From NCBI GenBank assembly GCA_002305415.1, contig DBQX01000046.1, positions 111,314-175,313 of the forward strand: a stretch of DNA of 64,000 nucleotides, in the 5' to 3' direction. The position numbers and the translations under genes were made by a program. Shown in pieces: positions 1-7,756 of the stretch. Numbering within the stretch: the first letter of the stretch is position 1; every line of letters starts with the position of its first letter. The notes beneath the pieces were generated by a model. It searched no databases. It was not told the DNA's origin and saw nothing but the letters and a program-made list of their open reading frames with translations. This stretch comes from Actinomycetales bacterium UBA1383. GTDB lineage: Bacteria > Actinomycetota > Actinomycetes > Actinomycetales > Actinomycetaceae.

Positions 1-16
1 ATCGGGACGCCCCCGC

Positions 17-951
17 TCACTCCACCGGCGGCACCCAGCCGACGATGTCAACCACGGCGGCGATCGCCGGCGTGCCACCGCTCGCGGGAATCAGCGTGAC
101 GACCCGCGAGCCGACGGGGCGCCCCACGAGGTCGTCGAAAACGGTCCCCGCACCGAGGCGGATCGCCTCGGGGGCGCCGAGGTCCCATGTGGAACCCCCC
201 GGGGTCCCGTCCCACCCCGTGGCCGCGAATGACACGACGACGGTCCCCGCCCCACCGACCGGCTCGCCGTCGCCCTCCGCGATCGTCGTCGTGGAGACCT
301 CGGTGGGCGGAGCGCTCCCGGCCTTGACCTGGACGGTGGCCGGCCCGCCGAGCTCCCCGCCGACCGTCACGGGAAGGCCAGCGGCCTCCCCCGTCTCGCG
401 GGCGTCAGGCTGGGCACTCACCGTGTCGGCGCCGAACGCGCCGAGGAGGTCGATGACGAAGACAAGGGTGTCGCCGGCGGCGATCCCGGCGTCCTCGTTC
501 CCGTCGGGGTACCCGAGCTCGGAGGGCACCGACAGCAGCACGCGGTCGCCCACGTGGGTTCCGGGCAGACCCTCACGCCAGCCCTGGATCACCATGTCGA
601 GCGAGAACCCAGCGGGCTGCCCCCCGTGAACGAGTCGTTGAACGGCTCGTCGGCTCCCCAGACCTGACCGATGTAGTGCGCGACGACGTAGTCACCGGCG
701 GAGATCTCCGTGCCGTCACCAGGCTCGAGGACGTCGACGGTCAGGTCGGTGGGCGCCTCCTGGTCACCGAACGTGAGCGTCGCGTCGCGCCCCCACACGC
801 CCGCGACCCCGGGCAGCGAGTCCGTCGTCCCCGCGCCGCACGCCGCGAGCGCGACGGCCAGGGCGACGGGGGCGAGACGGATGAGCGATCCCCGGGATGG
901 ATGCGGCCCCGCGCCCGGCAGGGCGGGCCGCCGGCCAGTGGAAGGAGTCAC
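17..951 (-). pseudogene. FKBP-type peptidyl-prolyl isomerase lipoprotein, frameshifted
   Basis: Two minus-strand pieces (589-951 and 17-595) together make one FKBP-type peptidyl-prolyl cis-trans isomerase. The first encodes a signal peptide with lipobox LAAC and the first half of the FKBP fold. It runs out of frame at a run of six C (plus strand 620-625) and stops. One more base in that run would join it to the second piece through the family motif GFSLDMVIQGW. The second piece finishes domain 1 (VGDRVLLSVPSELGY, then TLVFVIDLLG) and carries a degenerate second FKBP-like domain. The protein would act on the outer face of the membrane in protein folding. The start is a GTG at 951 just after erpA. 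A homopolymer sequencing or assembly error is as likely as true decay. Confidence 0.8.
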
Positions 952-974
952 CGCTCAGTGGAAGGAGTCACCGC
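936..974. repeat. Tandem 19-bp direct repeat at the erpA/FKBP junction
   Basis: Copies at 936-954 and 956-974 are identical over 19 bases with a 20-bp period. The repeat contains the last codons of erpA (GDSFH) and, one period later, the first codons of the FKBP gene. The FKBP start thus looks like a duplication of the erpA 3' end. Confidence 0.85.
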
Positions 975-1305
975 ACGCACACGAGCCGGCCGCGTTCGGG
1001 TTGTCGATGGTGAAGCCCTGCTGCTCGATGGTGTCCGCGAAGTCGATCGTGGCGCCGTCGAGGTAGGGGACGCTCATCCGGTCGACGATCACCTCGACAC
1101 CGCCGAACTCCCGGGTGGCGTCGCCGTCGAGGAAGCGCTCATCGAAGTAGAGCTGGTAGATCAGGCCCGAGCAGCCCCCGGGCTGGACGGCGATCCGCAG
1201 GCGGAGGTCGTCGCGGCCCTCCTGTTCAAGGAGGCTCTTCACCTTGGCGGCGGCACCATCGGTCAGCACCACGTTGTGGGTCTTCGTCTCGTGCGTCTGT
1301 GTCAT
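955..1305 (-). CDS. erpA: Iron-sulfur cluster insertion protein ErpA (A-type carrier)
   Basis: A 116-residue A-type Fe-S carrier (HesB/IscA/ErpA family), which accepts an Fe-S cluster from the assembly scaffold and passes it to client enzymes in the cytoplasm. The three conserved cysteines are present: one in QPGGCSG (residues 41-47) and two in the C-terminal SCACGDSF. The ATG at 1305 was chosen because GGAAGGAG lies just upstream and the length fits the family; an in-frame extension upstream has no family similarity. The same order (ErpA next to a glycerate-kinase-like gene) occurs in mycobacteria as Rv2204c/Rv2205c. Clients in this window could include the multi-cluster hydrogenase, but that is inference. 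Confidence 0.93.
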   Translation of the reverse strand: MTQTHETKTHNVVLTDGAAAKVKSLLEQEGRDDLRLRIAVQPGGCSGLIYQLYFDERFLDGDATREFGGVEVIVDRMSVPYLDGATIDFADTIEQQGFTIDNPNAAGSCACGDSFH

Positions 1306-1376
1306 GTCGGGTCTCCTTCCGGTAGGTACGAGGGTACGGTGCGGACGCACCCTTTGGCGAACAGGGATCCCGCAGG

Positions 1377-2324
1377 TCAGTGCGGCGACCAGGTGCGGGC
1401 GAGGCGACGTCCGGCCTCCCGCAGCCCATCGGCCTCCAGGCTGCACGTGTAGGAACCCACGACGCCCAGGCCGGCCCGATGGCGGCGCGCGGTGTGGTCC
1501 TCCCCGCTGAGGACGACGACCGGGACCGCCGCCTCGAGCGCAGCAGGCGCCACGGCGGTGAGCGTGGAACGTCCGAGCGCCACCTCGTCGAGTTCCTCGA
1601 GGACGACGACGCAGAGGTCGGCACCCCCGACCGCCGCGCCGAGGCCGGTCGCCGCGGCCGTGTACTCCTCGCCGCCCGCCGCCCTGGCACCGAGCGCGAG
1701 CAGCACGAAGCCTGCCCCACCCGCGAGACCGCTCCACGGGGCCCGCGCCCACCGCACGGGACGACCGGTGTCGGGGTCCGGGGAGCCCAGCTGCGCCTCC
1801 ACCTCCGCGGCGAAGGCGGCCACCTCCCGCTCCCGCCCCTGGGCTGCCGCGGCACCCACCTCGGCGGCGCGCATGGCTCCCGCGCCGTGGAGGCCGAGCA
1901 GTGGCGCCGGATCGGCGCCGACCAGCTCCAGCTCAACCCCGTGCAGCGCCTCGTGGGCAGTGCGCAGCGACCCCCAGCGGCGGACGAGGACGTCCGCGAA
2001 CCCACGGCCGCCGTCGTGCACGCGGGTCAGGCCGGCTCCCACGACGACGCGCGACTCGCCCGGAAGTGCCCTGAGGAGGGCCTCACCGAGCGGCGCGGTC
2101 GTTCCCGTAATGAAGGCCTGCGCGGAGTGGTCGAGCACGTCGACGGCCTCGATGACGGCCACGCCGGGAGGGAGCACCTCCCGCAACCCTCTCGTACCCG
2201 TCGCCAGCAGGTGCGTGCTGACCTGGTCAGACGGGGCCGCACGACGCCACCCGGCGGCGACTGCGCCCGTCACGGCCGCCGCGGACAGTGATGCGAGCGG
2301 CGTGGCCACGACGAGCACCCTCAT
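1377..2324 (-). CDS. Glycerate kinase family protein, degenerate motifs
   Basis: A 315-residue protein with the overall pattern of the type-1 glycerate kinase family (GlxK/GarK): an N-terminal beta-alpha start followed by LSAAAVTGAVAAGWRRA, and a Gly/Ala-rich GAGFVLLALGARAAGGEEY segment near residue 205. Known members phosphorylate D-glycerate with ATP. The family's N-terminal signature (PDSFKxxLSA) is reduced here to ATPLASLSA, without the Asp and Lys, and the usual ADGGEGT segment is not recognisable. The protein is also 50-60 residues shorter than typical. It keeps the syntenic place next to erpA seen in mycobacteria. Kinase activity is doubtful; a repurposed ligand-binding role is possible. 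Confidence 0.6.
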   Translation of the reverse strand: MRVLVVATPLASLSAAAVTGAVAAGWRRAAPSDQVSTHLLATGTRGLREVLPPGVAVIEAVDVLDHSAQAFITGTTAPLGEALLRALPGESRVVVGAGLTRVHDGGRGFADVLVRRWGSLRTAHEALHGVELELVGADPAPLLGLHGAGAMRAAEVGAAAAQGREREVAAFAAEVEAQLGSPDPDTGRPVRWARAPWSGLAGGAGFVLLALGARAAGGEEYTAAATGLGAAVGGADLCVVVLEELDEVALGRSTLTAVAPAALEAAVPVVVLSGEDHTARRHRAGLGVVGSYTCSLEADGLREAGRRLARTWSPH

Positions 2325-2380
2325 CGCGACACCCCCGGCCCGGCCACCGGCCGGACGGCGGCTGTGCCATTCTGGTACCC

Positions 2381-2779
2381 ATGCGGAGTACAGCGAGACC
2401 CGCCACCACGCTCCTCGCCCTGGCGCTCCTCACGGGCTGCGCGCAGGCGGAGACCGAGGTCCCGCCCGTGGCAGCGGCACGCCTCGAGCAGGAGATCAGC
2501 ACGCAGGTGGAGCAGGAGGTGGGAGTCGCCGCCGACGTCTCCTGTCCCGCCGACCTGCCCTCGGAGGTCGGTGCCAGCGTCACCTGCACCATCGCGACAT
2601 CCGACGAGGTCACCCAGCCCCTGGTGGCCGTCGCGACAGTGACCGCCGTGGACCGCGACACCGGGGAGGTCGAGTTCGACATCGTCGTCGACGTGGCCGA
2701 TGCCGCCACTCCAGGGCCGGCCGTCACCGACGAGCCCCCGACCAGTCCCCCACCCACCGAGGAGTCCGCCGGAGGCTGA
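2381..2779 (+). CDS. DUF4333-type lipoprotein
   Basis: A 132-residue secreted lipoprotein. The signal peptide TTLLALALLTGC ends in a clear lipobox (LTGC), so it should be lipid-anchored on the outer membrane face. The mature part has the DUF4333 pattern: two cysteines (VSCPADLP and VTCTI) about 17 residues apart, as in mycobacterial DUF4333 proteins, and a short beta-rich domain. The last 30 residues are a Pro/Thr/Ser tail. The start at 2381 gives the best signal peptide. Function is unknown. The gene is convergent with the M20 peptidase; a 14-bp palindrome (2777-2790) covers both stop codons. Confidence 0.75.
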   Translation: MRSTARPATTLLALALLTGCAQAETEVPPVAAARLEQEISTQVEQEVGVAADVSCPADLPSEVGASVTCTIATSDEVTQPLVAVATVTAVDRDTGEVEFDIVVDVADAATPGPAVTDEPPTSPPPTEESAGG

Positions 2780-2787
2780 CGCCGGCG

Positions 2788-4152
2788 TCACTGGTCGAGC
2801 GTCCCCGAGAGCCGTGCGAGCAGGAGCGCCTCCGCCAGGACCGCGTTCCGCAGGTCGTCGAGGTGCACGGACTCGTTCCCGGCGTGGGCGCGGGTGTCGG
2901 GGTCCTCGATACCGGTCACCAGGATCTCCGCCGTGGGGAACTCGCGCGCGAGTTCGGCGATGAACGGGATGGAGCCGCCCACTCCGATCTCGACGCTGGG
3001 GGTCCCCCACGCGGTGGTCAGCGCCCAGTGGGCCAGGTCGGTGGCGGCGCTCGGCCTGGCGAGGAAGGGCTCGCCGAGCTCACCGGGTGTGACGGTGACC
3101 TGGGCGCCGAAGGGCGCGTTCGCCTCGAGATGGGCACGGAGGGCCTCGTACGCCTCCGCCGGGTCCTGCCCCGGCGGGACGCGCAGCGACAGCGCCGCCC
3201 TGCAACTCGGCGCGATCGTGTTGGAACGGTGCGCCACGGATGTGGCGTCGAAACCGACGACGCCGATCGCCGGGTACGTCCAGAGCCGGGACGGGAGCGA
3301 ACCGGTCCCCGCGAGACGGTAGCCGTCCACGACGCCCGCGTCGCGCCGGAAGTCCTCCTCGCCGTACTCGACCGGCGCCGCGTCCGGTCGCGCCAGACCC
3401 GCGACCGCGACGTCGCCACGTTCGTTGTGGAGCGTCGCCAGCAACCGGCACATGAGCGTGGTGGCATCGATGACCGGGCCGCCGTACATCCCGGAGTGGA
3501 GGGCGTGGTCGAGGACCCTGACCTCGACCTGGCACTCGGCCAGGCCGCGCAACGACGTCGTGAGGGCCGGCTCCCCGACCTTCCAGTTGCTGGAGTCCAG
3601 CACGACGATGAGGTCCGCCTGCAGGTCCGCGTGGTGCTGCCGCAGGAACGCCGCGAACGACGGCGACCCGATCTCCTCCTCACCCTCGACGAAGCAGCGC
3701 ACCCCCACCCGCAGGTCGTCGCCAAGGACCCGGAGCGCACCGACGTGTGCGACGATGCCGGCCTTGTCGTCACCGCTCCCCCGGGCGTACAGGCGCCCTG
3801 CCCTGATGACCGGCTCGAACGGGTCCGGCTGGTCCCACTCCTCGGGCTGTCCCGGCGGTTGCACGTCGTGGTGGGCGTACAGCAGGACGACGGGGGCGCC
3901 GCCGTCGCCCTCCCGCACGCCGAGGACGGCGGGCCGCCCCGCGCGCCCGGACGGGGCGGGCGCCGCGGACACACGGGCCGGCACGCCGACCCGTTCGAAC
4001 ATCTCCCGGACGAGAGCGGCACTGTCCGACACCCGGGCCTGGTCGAAGGCGTCGGCGGAGACGCTCGGGATGCGGATCAGCGCCTCGAGGTCCGCCACCA
4101 CCTGCGGGAAGGTGTCTGAAACGCGCTGCCTGAGTTCTTCGATACCGACCAT
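2788..4152 (-). CDS. M20 family metallopeptidase (dipeptidase)
   Basis: A 454-residue zinc peptidase of the M20 family, dipeptidase type, which hydrolyses dipeptides or related amide substrates in the cytoplasm. Visible ligands and catalytic residues are LLYAHHDVQPP (residues about 88-98; His and the following Asp), ARGSGDDKAG (bridging Asp), VEGEEEIGSP (catalytic Glu-Glu), LDSSNW and a C-terminal HAGNESV. The length is normal. The ATG at 4152 was chosen because TAGGCT lies 6 bases upstream (plus strand 4159-4164), indicating a leaderless mRNA; no Shine-Dalgarno is seen. The gene is divergent from the DUF3043 gene, whose leaderless promoter lies 33 bases away. Confidence 0.9.
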   Translation of the reverse strand: MVGIEELRQRVSDTFPQVVADLEALIRIPSVSADAFDQARVSDSAALVREMFERVGVPARVSAAPAPSGRAGRPAVLGVREGDGGAPVVLLYAHHDVQPPGQPEEWDQPDPFEPVIRAGRLYARGSGDDKAGIVAHVGALRVLGDDLRVGVRCFVEGEEEIGSPSFAAFLRQHHADLQADLIVVLDSSNWKVGEPALTTSLRGLAECQVEVRVLDHALHSGMYGGPVIDATTLMCRLLATLHNERGDVAVAGLARPDAAPVEYGEEDFRRDAGVVDGYRLAGTGSLPSRLWTYPAIGVVGFDATSVAHRSNTIAPSCRAALSLRVPPGQDPAEAYEALRAHLEANAPFGAQVTVTPGELGEPFLARPSAATDLAHWALTTAWGTPSVEIGVGGSIPFIAELAREFPTAEILVTGIEDPDTRAHAGNESVHLDDLRNAVLAEALLLARLSGTLDQ

Positions 4153-4158
4153 GTCCTG

Positions 4159-4202
4159 AGCCTATCCCGCACGGCAGGCCCCCTCCGCGCGCCGACTAGG
4201 AT
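4159..4202. promoter_or_regulatory. Divergent pair of leaderless -10 elements
   Basis: AGCCTA at 4159-4164 (TAGGCT on the minus strand) ends 6 bases before the ATG of the M20 peptidase. TAGGAT at 4197-4202 ends 6 bases before the GTG at 4209. Both fit an actinobacterial -10 with transcription starting at the start codon. Confidence 0.65.
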
Positions 4203-4208
4203 GGTTCC

Positions 4209-4784
4209 GTGAGCTCCACCAGTCCATCCCAGAACGAACCGCGCGGGAAGGGCCGTGCCACGCCCACGCGCAAGGAGGCACAGGCGGCGCGCCAGCGTCC
4301 CATCGTGCAGACCGACCGCAAGGCCGCGAAGAAGGCAGCCCGGGCGAAGCGCGACGAGGCGTTCGCCCGCCAGCAGCAGGCGATGGTCACCGGCGACGAC
4401 CGGTGGCTCCCCGTCCGCGACAAGGGGCGCGCCCGGCGGTTCGCCCGCGACTACGTGGACGCCCGCTGGTCCCTGGGCGAGCTGTTCCTGCCGATCGCGT
4501 TCCTGATCCTGTTCGTCATGGTCATCGGCGGGCAGTACCCCGAGGTGGCCCTCACGGCCACCTTCCTGATGTACCTCGTCATCTTCGGGGCGATCATCGA
4601 CGCCTTCCTCATGGTGTACTTCCTCAAGAAGCACCTGGCCAGGCGATTCACTCCCGCGGAGATCCCCCCGTGGACCGGCGCGTACGCCTTCCAGCGAATC
4701 TTCATGCTGCGCCGGTTCCGGATGCCCAAGCCACAGAACAAGCGCGGCGAGTGGCCCCAGAAGAAGGCAGCCCCGACTCCCTGA
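4209..4784 (+). CDS. DUF3043 membrane protein
   Basis: A 191-residue integral membrane protein of the DUF3043 family, common in Actinobacteria and of unknown function. The N-terminal 90 residues are strongly basic with repeated Lys/Arg/Ala (RKEAQAARQRP, RKAAKKAARAKRDEA) and probably cytoplasmic. They are followed by WLPVRDKGRARRFARDYVDAR, the most conserved part, and two closely spaced membrane helices (LGELFLPIAFLILFVMVIGG and ALTATFLMYLVIFGAIIDAFL). The C-terminus is again basic. The start is the GTG at 4209, preceded at 6 bases by TAGGAT, so the mRNA is probably leaderless. Confidence 0.85.
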   Translation: MSSTSPSQNEPRGKGRATPTRKEAQAARQRPIVQTDRKAAKKAARAKRDEAFARQQQAMVTGDDRWLPVRDKGRARRFARDYVDARWSLGELFLPIAFLILFVMVIGGQYPEVALTATFLMYLVIFGAIIDAFLMVYFLKKHLARRFTPAEIPPWTGAYAFQRIFMLRRFRMPKPQNKRGEWPQKKAAPTP

Positions 4785-4830
4785 GGTCCTCCGGGAGGCG
4801 GCGCCGGGACCGCTGGCTAGGATCGTGTAC

Positions 4831-5844
4831 ATGGTCACCTATCGCTACCTCGGCAACAGCGGGCTCAAAGTCAACGAGATCATGTACGGGAACTGGCTCA
4901 CGCACGGCTCCCAGGTCGAGAACGAGACCGCCGTGGCGTGCGTCCACGCTGCCCTGGACGCGGGGATCACCACCTTCGACACCGCGGACGTGTACGCCAA
5001 CACGCGCGCCGAGGAGGTGCTCGGGGACGCGCTCCGGGGACAGCGCCGCGAGTCCCTCGTGATCCTCACCAAGACCTACTGGCCCGTCGGGCCGAAGGGC
5101 CCCAATGACTGCGGGCTGTCCCGAAAGCACATCCGCGACTCCATCGACGGATCGCTGCGGCGGCTCGGCACCGACTACGTGGACGTCTACCAGGCGCACC
5201 GCTACGACACCGAGACGCCGCTGGAGGAGACCATGCTCGCGTTCGCGGACCTGGTCCGCGCGGGCAAGGCACTCTACATCGGCGTCAGCGAGTGGACGGC
5301 GGCGCAGATCCGCGCGGCCCACGCCCTCGCGGCCGAACTCCGCGTGCCCCTGGTCTCGTCCCAGCCCCAGTACTCGATGCTCTGGCGGGTCATCGAGGCG
5401 GAGGTCATCCCGGCCTCCCGCGAGCTCGGGATGTCCCAGATCGTCTGGTCGCCGGTGGCGCAGGGCATCCTCACGGGCAAGTACCAGCCGGGTTCACCGC
5501 TCCCGTCCGGGTCACGTGCCACCGACGAGAAGGGCGGCTCCCAGATGATCCGCCGCTGGCTCTCCGACGACATCCTCACGGCGGTGCAGCGGCTCCGTCC
5601 CGTCGCCGACGAACTCGGCCTCACGATGGCCCAGCTGGCGATCGCCTGGGTCCTCCAGAACGACAACGTCGCCTCGGCGATCATCGGCGCCTCCCGGCCG
5701 GAGCAGGTCGCGGAGAACGTCAAGGCGTCCGGTGTGCGCATCCCCGCCGAGTTGATGGCCCGCATCGACGACATCCTGGGGGACCTCCCCCAGCGCGACC
5801 CCTCGCTCACCGCGAAGGGCGCCCCCCAAACCCGTCCCTGCTGA
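4831..5844 (+). CDS. Aldo/keto reductase (Kv-beta-like family)
   Basis: A 337-residue NADPH-dependent aldo/keto reductase of the voltage-gated K+ channel beta-subunit-like group. The TIM-barrel signatures are present: GITTFDTADVYANTRAEEVLG (catalytic Asp and Tyr), VILTKTYWP (catalytic Lys), VDVYQAHRYD (catalytic His) and GASRPEQVAENVKA (cofactor phosphate site). Substrate is unknown; members reduce aldehydes and ketones in the cytoplasm. The ATG at 4831 is preferred because TAGGAT ends 7 bases upstream; an in-frame GTG at 4825 is too close to that element. It is convergent with pyrD, the two stops being 3 bases apart. Confidence 0.92.
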   Translation: MVTYRYLGNSGLKVNEIMYGNWLTHGSQVENETAVACVHAALDAGITTFDTADVYANTRAEEVLGDALRGQRRESLVILTKTYWPVGPKGPNDCGLSRKHIRDSIDGSLRRLGTDYVDVYQAHRYDTETPLEETMLAFADLVRAGKALYIGVSEWTAAQIRAAHALAAELRVPLVSSQPQYSMLWRVIEAEVIPASRELGMSQIVWSPVAQGILTGKYQPGSPLPSGSRATDEKGGSQMIRRWLSDDILTAVQRLRPVADELGLTMAQLAIAWVLQNDNVASAIIGASRPEQVAENVKASGVRIPAELMARIDDILGDLPQRDPSLTAKGAPQTRPC

Positions 5845-5847
5845 CCG

Positions 5848-6876
5848 TCAGGCGCGGCGCGCGAGCGCCCGGTTGACCCGTCCGGGCCACGCGGGGCCCT
5901 CCAGGACGAACGCGGTGTAGGCCTCCAGCAGGTCGGCGCCGGCGTCGAGGAGGGCCGCGCCGTCGTCCGCGGAGAAGATCCCGCCGGATGCGATGATCAC
6001 CGGCCGTGGTCCCAGACGGTCCCGCAGGAGCCGGACGACCTCCAGTGCACGGCCGAGGAGGGGCGCCCCCGAGAGCCCGCCCGGCCCGAGGTCGTGCGAG
6101 ATCGTGGTGTTGACCGCCACGACCCCCGCGAGGCCGGCGTCGCGGACCATCCCGGCCACGTCGGTGATCCCCTGGTCGTCGAGGTCCGGCGCGATCTTCA
6201 CGAACACCGGTACCTCACGGCCGGACACCTGGCGCGCCTCGGCGCGCACCGCCTCGAGGATCGGCCGGAGGGCGTCGACCCGCTGCAGCTCCCGGAGGCC
6301 CGGGGTGTTGGGCGAGGACACGTTCACCACGAGGAAGTCGGCCCAGCGTGCCACTTCCCGCGTGGTGCGGCGGTAGTCCTCGACGGCGTCCTCGAGCGGG
6401 GTCACCTTCGTCTTGCCGATGTTGACCCCGACGACGACGGCGCGCCCCGCCGTCGTCCGCCGCAGGTCACGCAGCCGCCGGCCGACGGCGACGGCGCCCT
6501 CGTTGTTGAAGCCCATCTGGTTGCGCAGCGCACGGAGTTCAGGGTGTCGCCACATCCGCGGCTTCGGGTTCCCCGGCTGTGGCTCGGCGGTGACGGTGCC
6601 GACCTCGATGAAGCCGAAGCCCAGCGCGTCCATGCCGAGCACCGCCTCGGCGTTCTTGTCCATCCCGGCGCACAGTCCGAGCACTCCCGTGATCGGCCGG
6701 GGAAAGACGAGGAGGCGCGGATTGCGGACGGGAGCACCCAGCCTCCCGAGTGAGTTCTTGAGGCTGCGGCGGGTCGCCTCGACGTCGCCGGCGGCGCCGA
6801 TGGCCCGCACGGCCGCGTGGTGCGCGGCCTCCGGATCGGTGTGGACGAGAACGCTGTCGTAGAGCTGGCGGTACAC
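5848..6876 (-). CDS. pyrD: Dihydroorotate dehydrogenase (quinone), class 2
   Basis: A 342-residue class 2 dihydroorotate dehydrogenase, the fourth step of pyrimidine synthesis. It oxidises dihydroorotate to orotate with FMN and passes electrons to membrane quinones. Seen are an N-terminal helical membrane-association segment (MYRQLYDSVLVHTDPEAAHH), LCAGMDKNAEA, EVGTVTAEPQPGNPKPR, NQMGFNNEGA, NVSSPNTPGLRELQ with the catalytic Ser, and VNTTISHD and IASGGIFS for FMN phosphate binding. The GTG at 6876 has TAGCAT 6 bases upstream and no Shine-Dalgarno, so translation is probably leaderless. It is not linked to other pyr genes here. Confidence 0.96.
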   Translation of the reverse strand: MYRQLYDSVLVHTDPEAAHHAAVRAIGAAGDVEATRRSLKNSLGRLGAPVRNPRLLVFPRPITGVLGLCAGMDKNAEAVLGMDALGFGFIEVGTVTAEPQPGNPKPRMWRHPELRALRNQMGFNNEGAVAVGRRLRDLRRTTAGRAVVVGVNIGKTKVTPLEDAVEDYRRTTREVARWADFLVVNVSSPNTPGLRELQRVDALRPILEAVRAEARQVSGREVPVFVKIAPDLDDQGITDVAGMVRDAGLAGVVAVNTTISHDLGPGGLSGAPLLGRALEVVRLLRDRLGPRPVIIASGGIFSADDGAALLDAGADLLEAYTAFVLEGPAWPGRVNRALARRA

Positions 6877-6898
6877 GTCTCGATGCTAGGGCAGGTGC

Positions 6899-7348
6899 TC
6901 AGCGCCGGCGCGAACCCTCCGCCAGTCGGTCGATCCGCTTCGGGGACGACCGCCACAGCCAGACCATCCCGAGGACCGGAAGGACCAGCGGGACGAAGAA
7001 GTAGCCCCGCCCGAACTGGGACCAGACCGTCTCGTCGGGGAAGAGTTCGGGCCGCAGCAGCGACAGCGCCCCGACGCCCAGCACGCCCACGAGTTCGACG
7101 ACGACCGCCACCCACGCGACCCGGCGCATCCGCCGGCCGTTGTGGGCGAGCGCCACGGTAGCCAGGATGTAGACCGCCGCCGAGAGGGCGGAGAGGGAGT
7201 ACGCCACCGGCGCCGCGGCCGCGTCCCGGATCAGCTGGACCGCGGAACGCGCCGTCGCCGACAGCGCGAAGATCCCGTAGACGAGGATCAACACACGGCC
7301 AAGGCCGTAGGCGGGGCGGCGGTCGTCGGGGAGCTGGGGCTCGGTCAC
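6899..7348 (-). CDS. Small integral membrane protein (four predicted helices)
   Basis: A 149-residue membrane protein with about four hydrophobic segments: LGRVLILVYGIFALSATARS, YSLSALSAAVYILATVALAH, VAWVAVVVELVGVLGVGALSLL and YFFVPLVLPVLGMVWLW. The FGRGYFFVP stretch before the last helix and the basic C-terminus are characteristic of a conserved actinobacterial family that I know only as integral membrane protein. The start is the GTG at 7348, which overlaps the TGA of the upstream gene by four bases (GTGA), so the two are translationally coupled. A longer upstream reading would overlap the neighbour. No function can be assigned. Confidence 0.8.
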   Translation of the reverse strand: MTEPQLPDDRRPAYGLGRVLILVYGIFALSATARSAVQLIRDAAAAPVAYSLSALSAAVYILATVALAHNGRRMRRVAWVAVVVELVGVLGVGALSLLRPELFPDETVWSQFGRGYFFVPLVLPVLGMVWLWRSSPKRIDRLAEGSRRR

Positions 7349-7698
7349 AGGCCTGCCACCTGCAGGGAACGCCACATCATGACCGCCACTGTGACACATG
7401 CGACGAGCAGCGCCACGCTCGACGTGCGGGTACGGTCCGCGAACGCCCACACCGCGGCCACGGGCAGGATGAACAGCACCGTGATGAGGTATCCCCACAG
7501 CACCCACGGATCTCCCGGGAGCTCGCCGCGCGCCTGGGTGATCGCGGCAGCGACGACGGCGAGGAGCAGCACGAGCTCCACGAAGCCTGCCGCGATGAGT
7601 TGCCGGAGGATCACCGGTTCACCGCGCACCGCGCGCCACGCGGCCCATGCCCCCAGCATCAGGGCGGCGAACGCTGACATCGCGGCGAAGAGGGGCAC
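7345..7698 (-). CDS. Small integral membrane protein
   Basis: A 117-residue membrane protein with about four helices (PLFAAMSAFAALMLGAWAAW, IAAGFVELVLLLAVVAAAI, WGYLITVLFILPVAAVWAFA, VALLVACVTVAVMMW). It forms a two-gene unit with the following membrane gene by a GTGA overlap and may form a hetero-oligomer with it; that is inference. The GTG at 7698 was chosen because TACCCT (plus strand 7705-7710) lies 6 bases upstream, as for other leaderless starts in this window. Longer readings would cross into the divergent pepA gene. I do not recognise the family. Confidence 0.78.
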   Translation of the reverse strand: MPLFAAMSAFAALMLGAWAAWRAVRGEPVILRQLIAAGFVELVLLLAVVAAAITQARGELPGDPWVLWGYLITVLFILPVAAVWAFADRTRTSSVALLVACVTVAVMMWRSLQVAGL

Positions 7699-7756
7699 GC
7701 CTTCAGGGTAGCGGTCGCACCGTGCCTGTCGGAGGGTGGCGTTAGAGTCAGGATCC

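Noticed and set aside
2777..2790. 14-bp palindrome at the convergent stops of the DUF4333 and M20 genes as a terminator
   Set aside because: The stem is only 7 bp with no loop; it may help termination but is too short to list with confidence.
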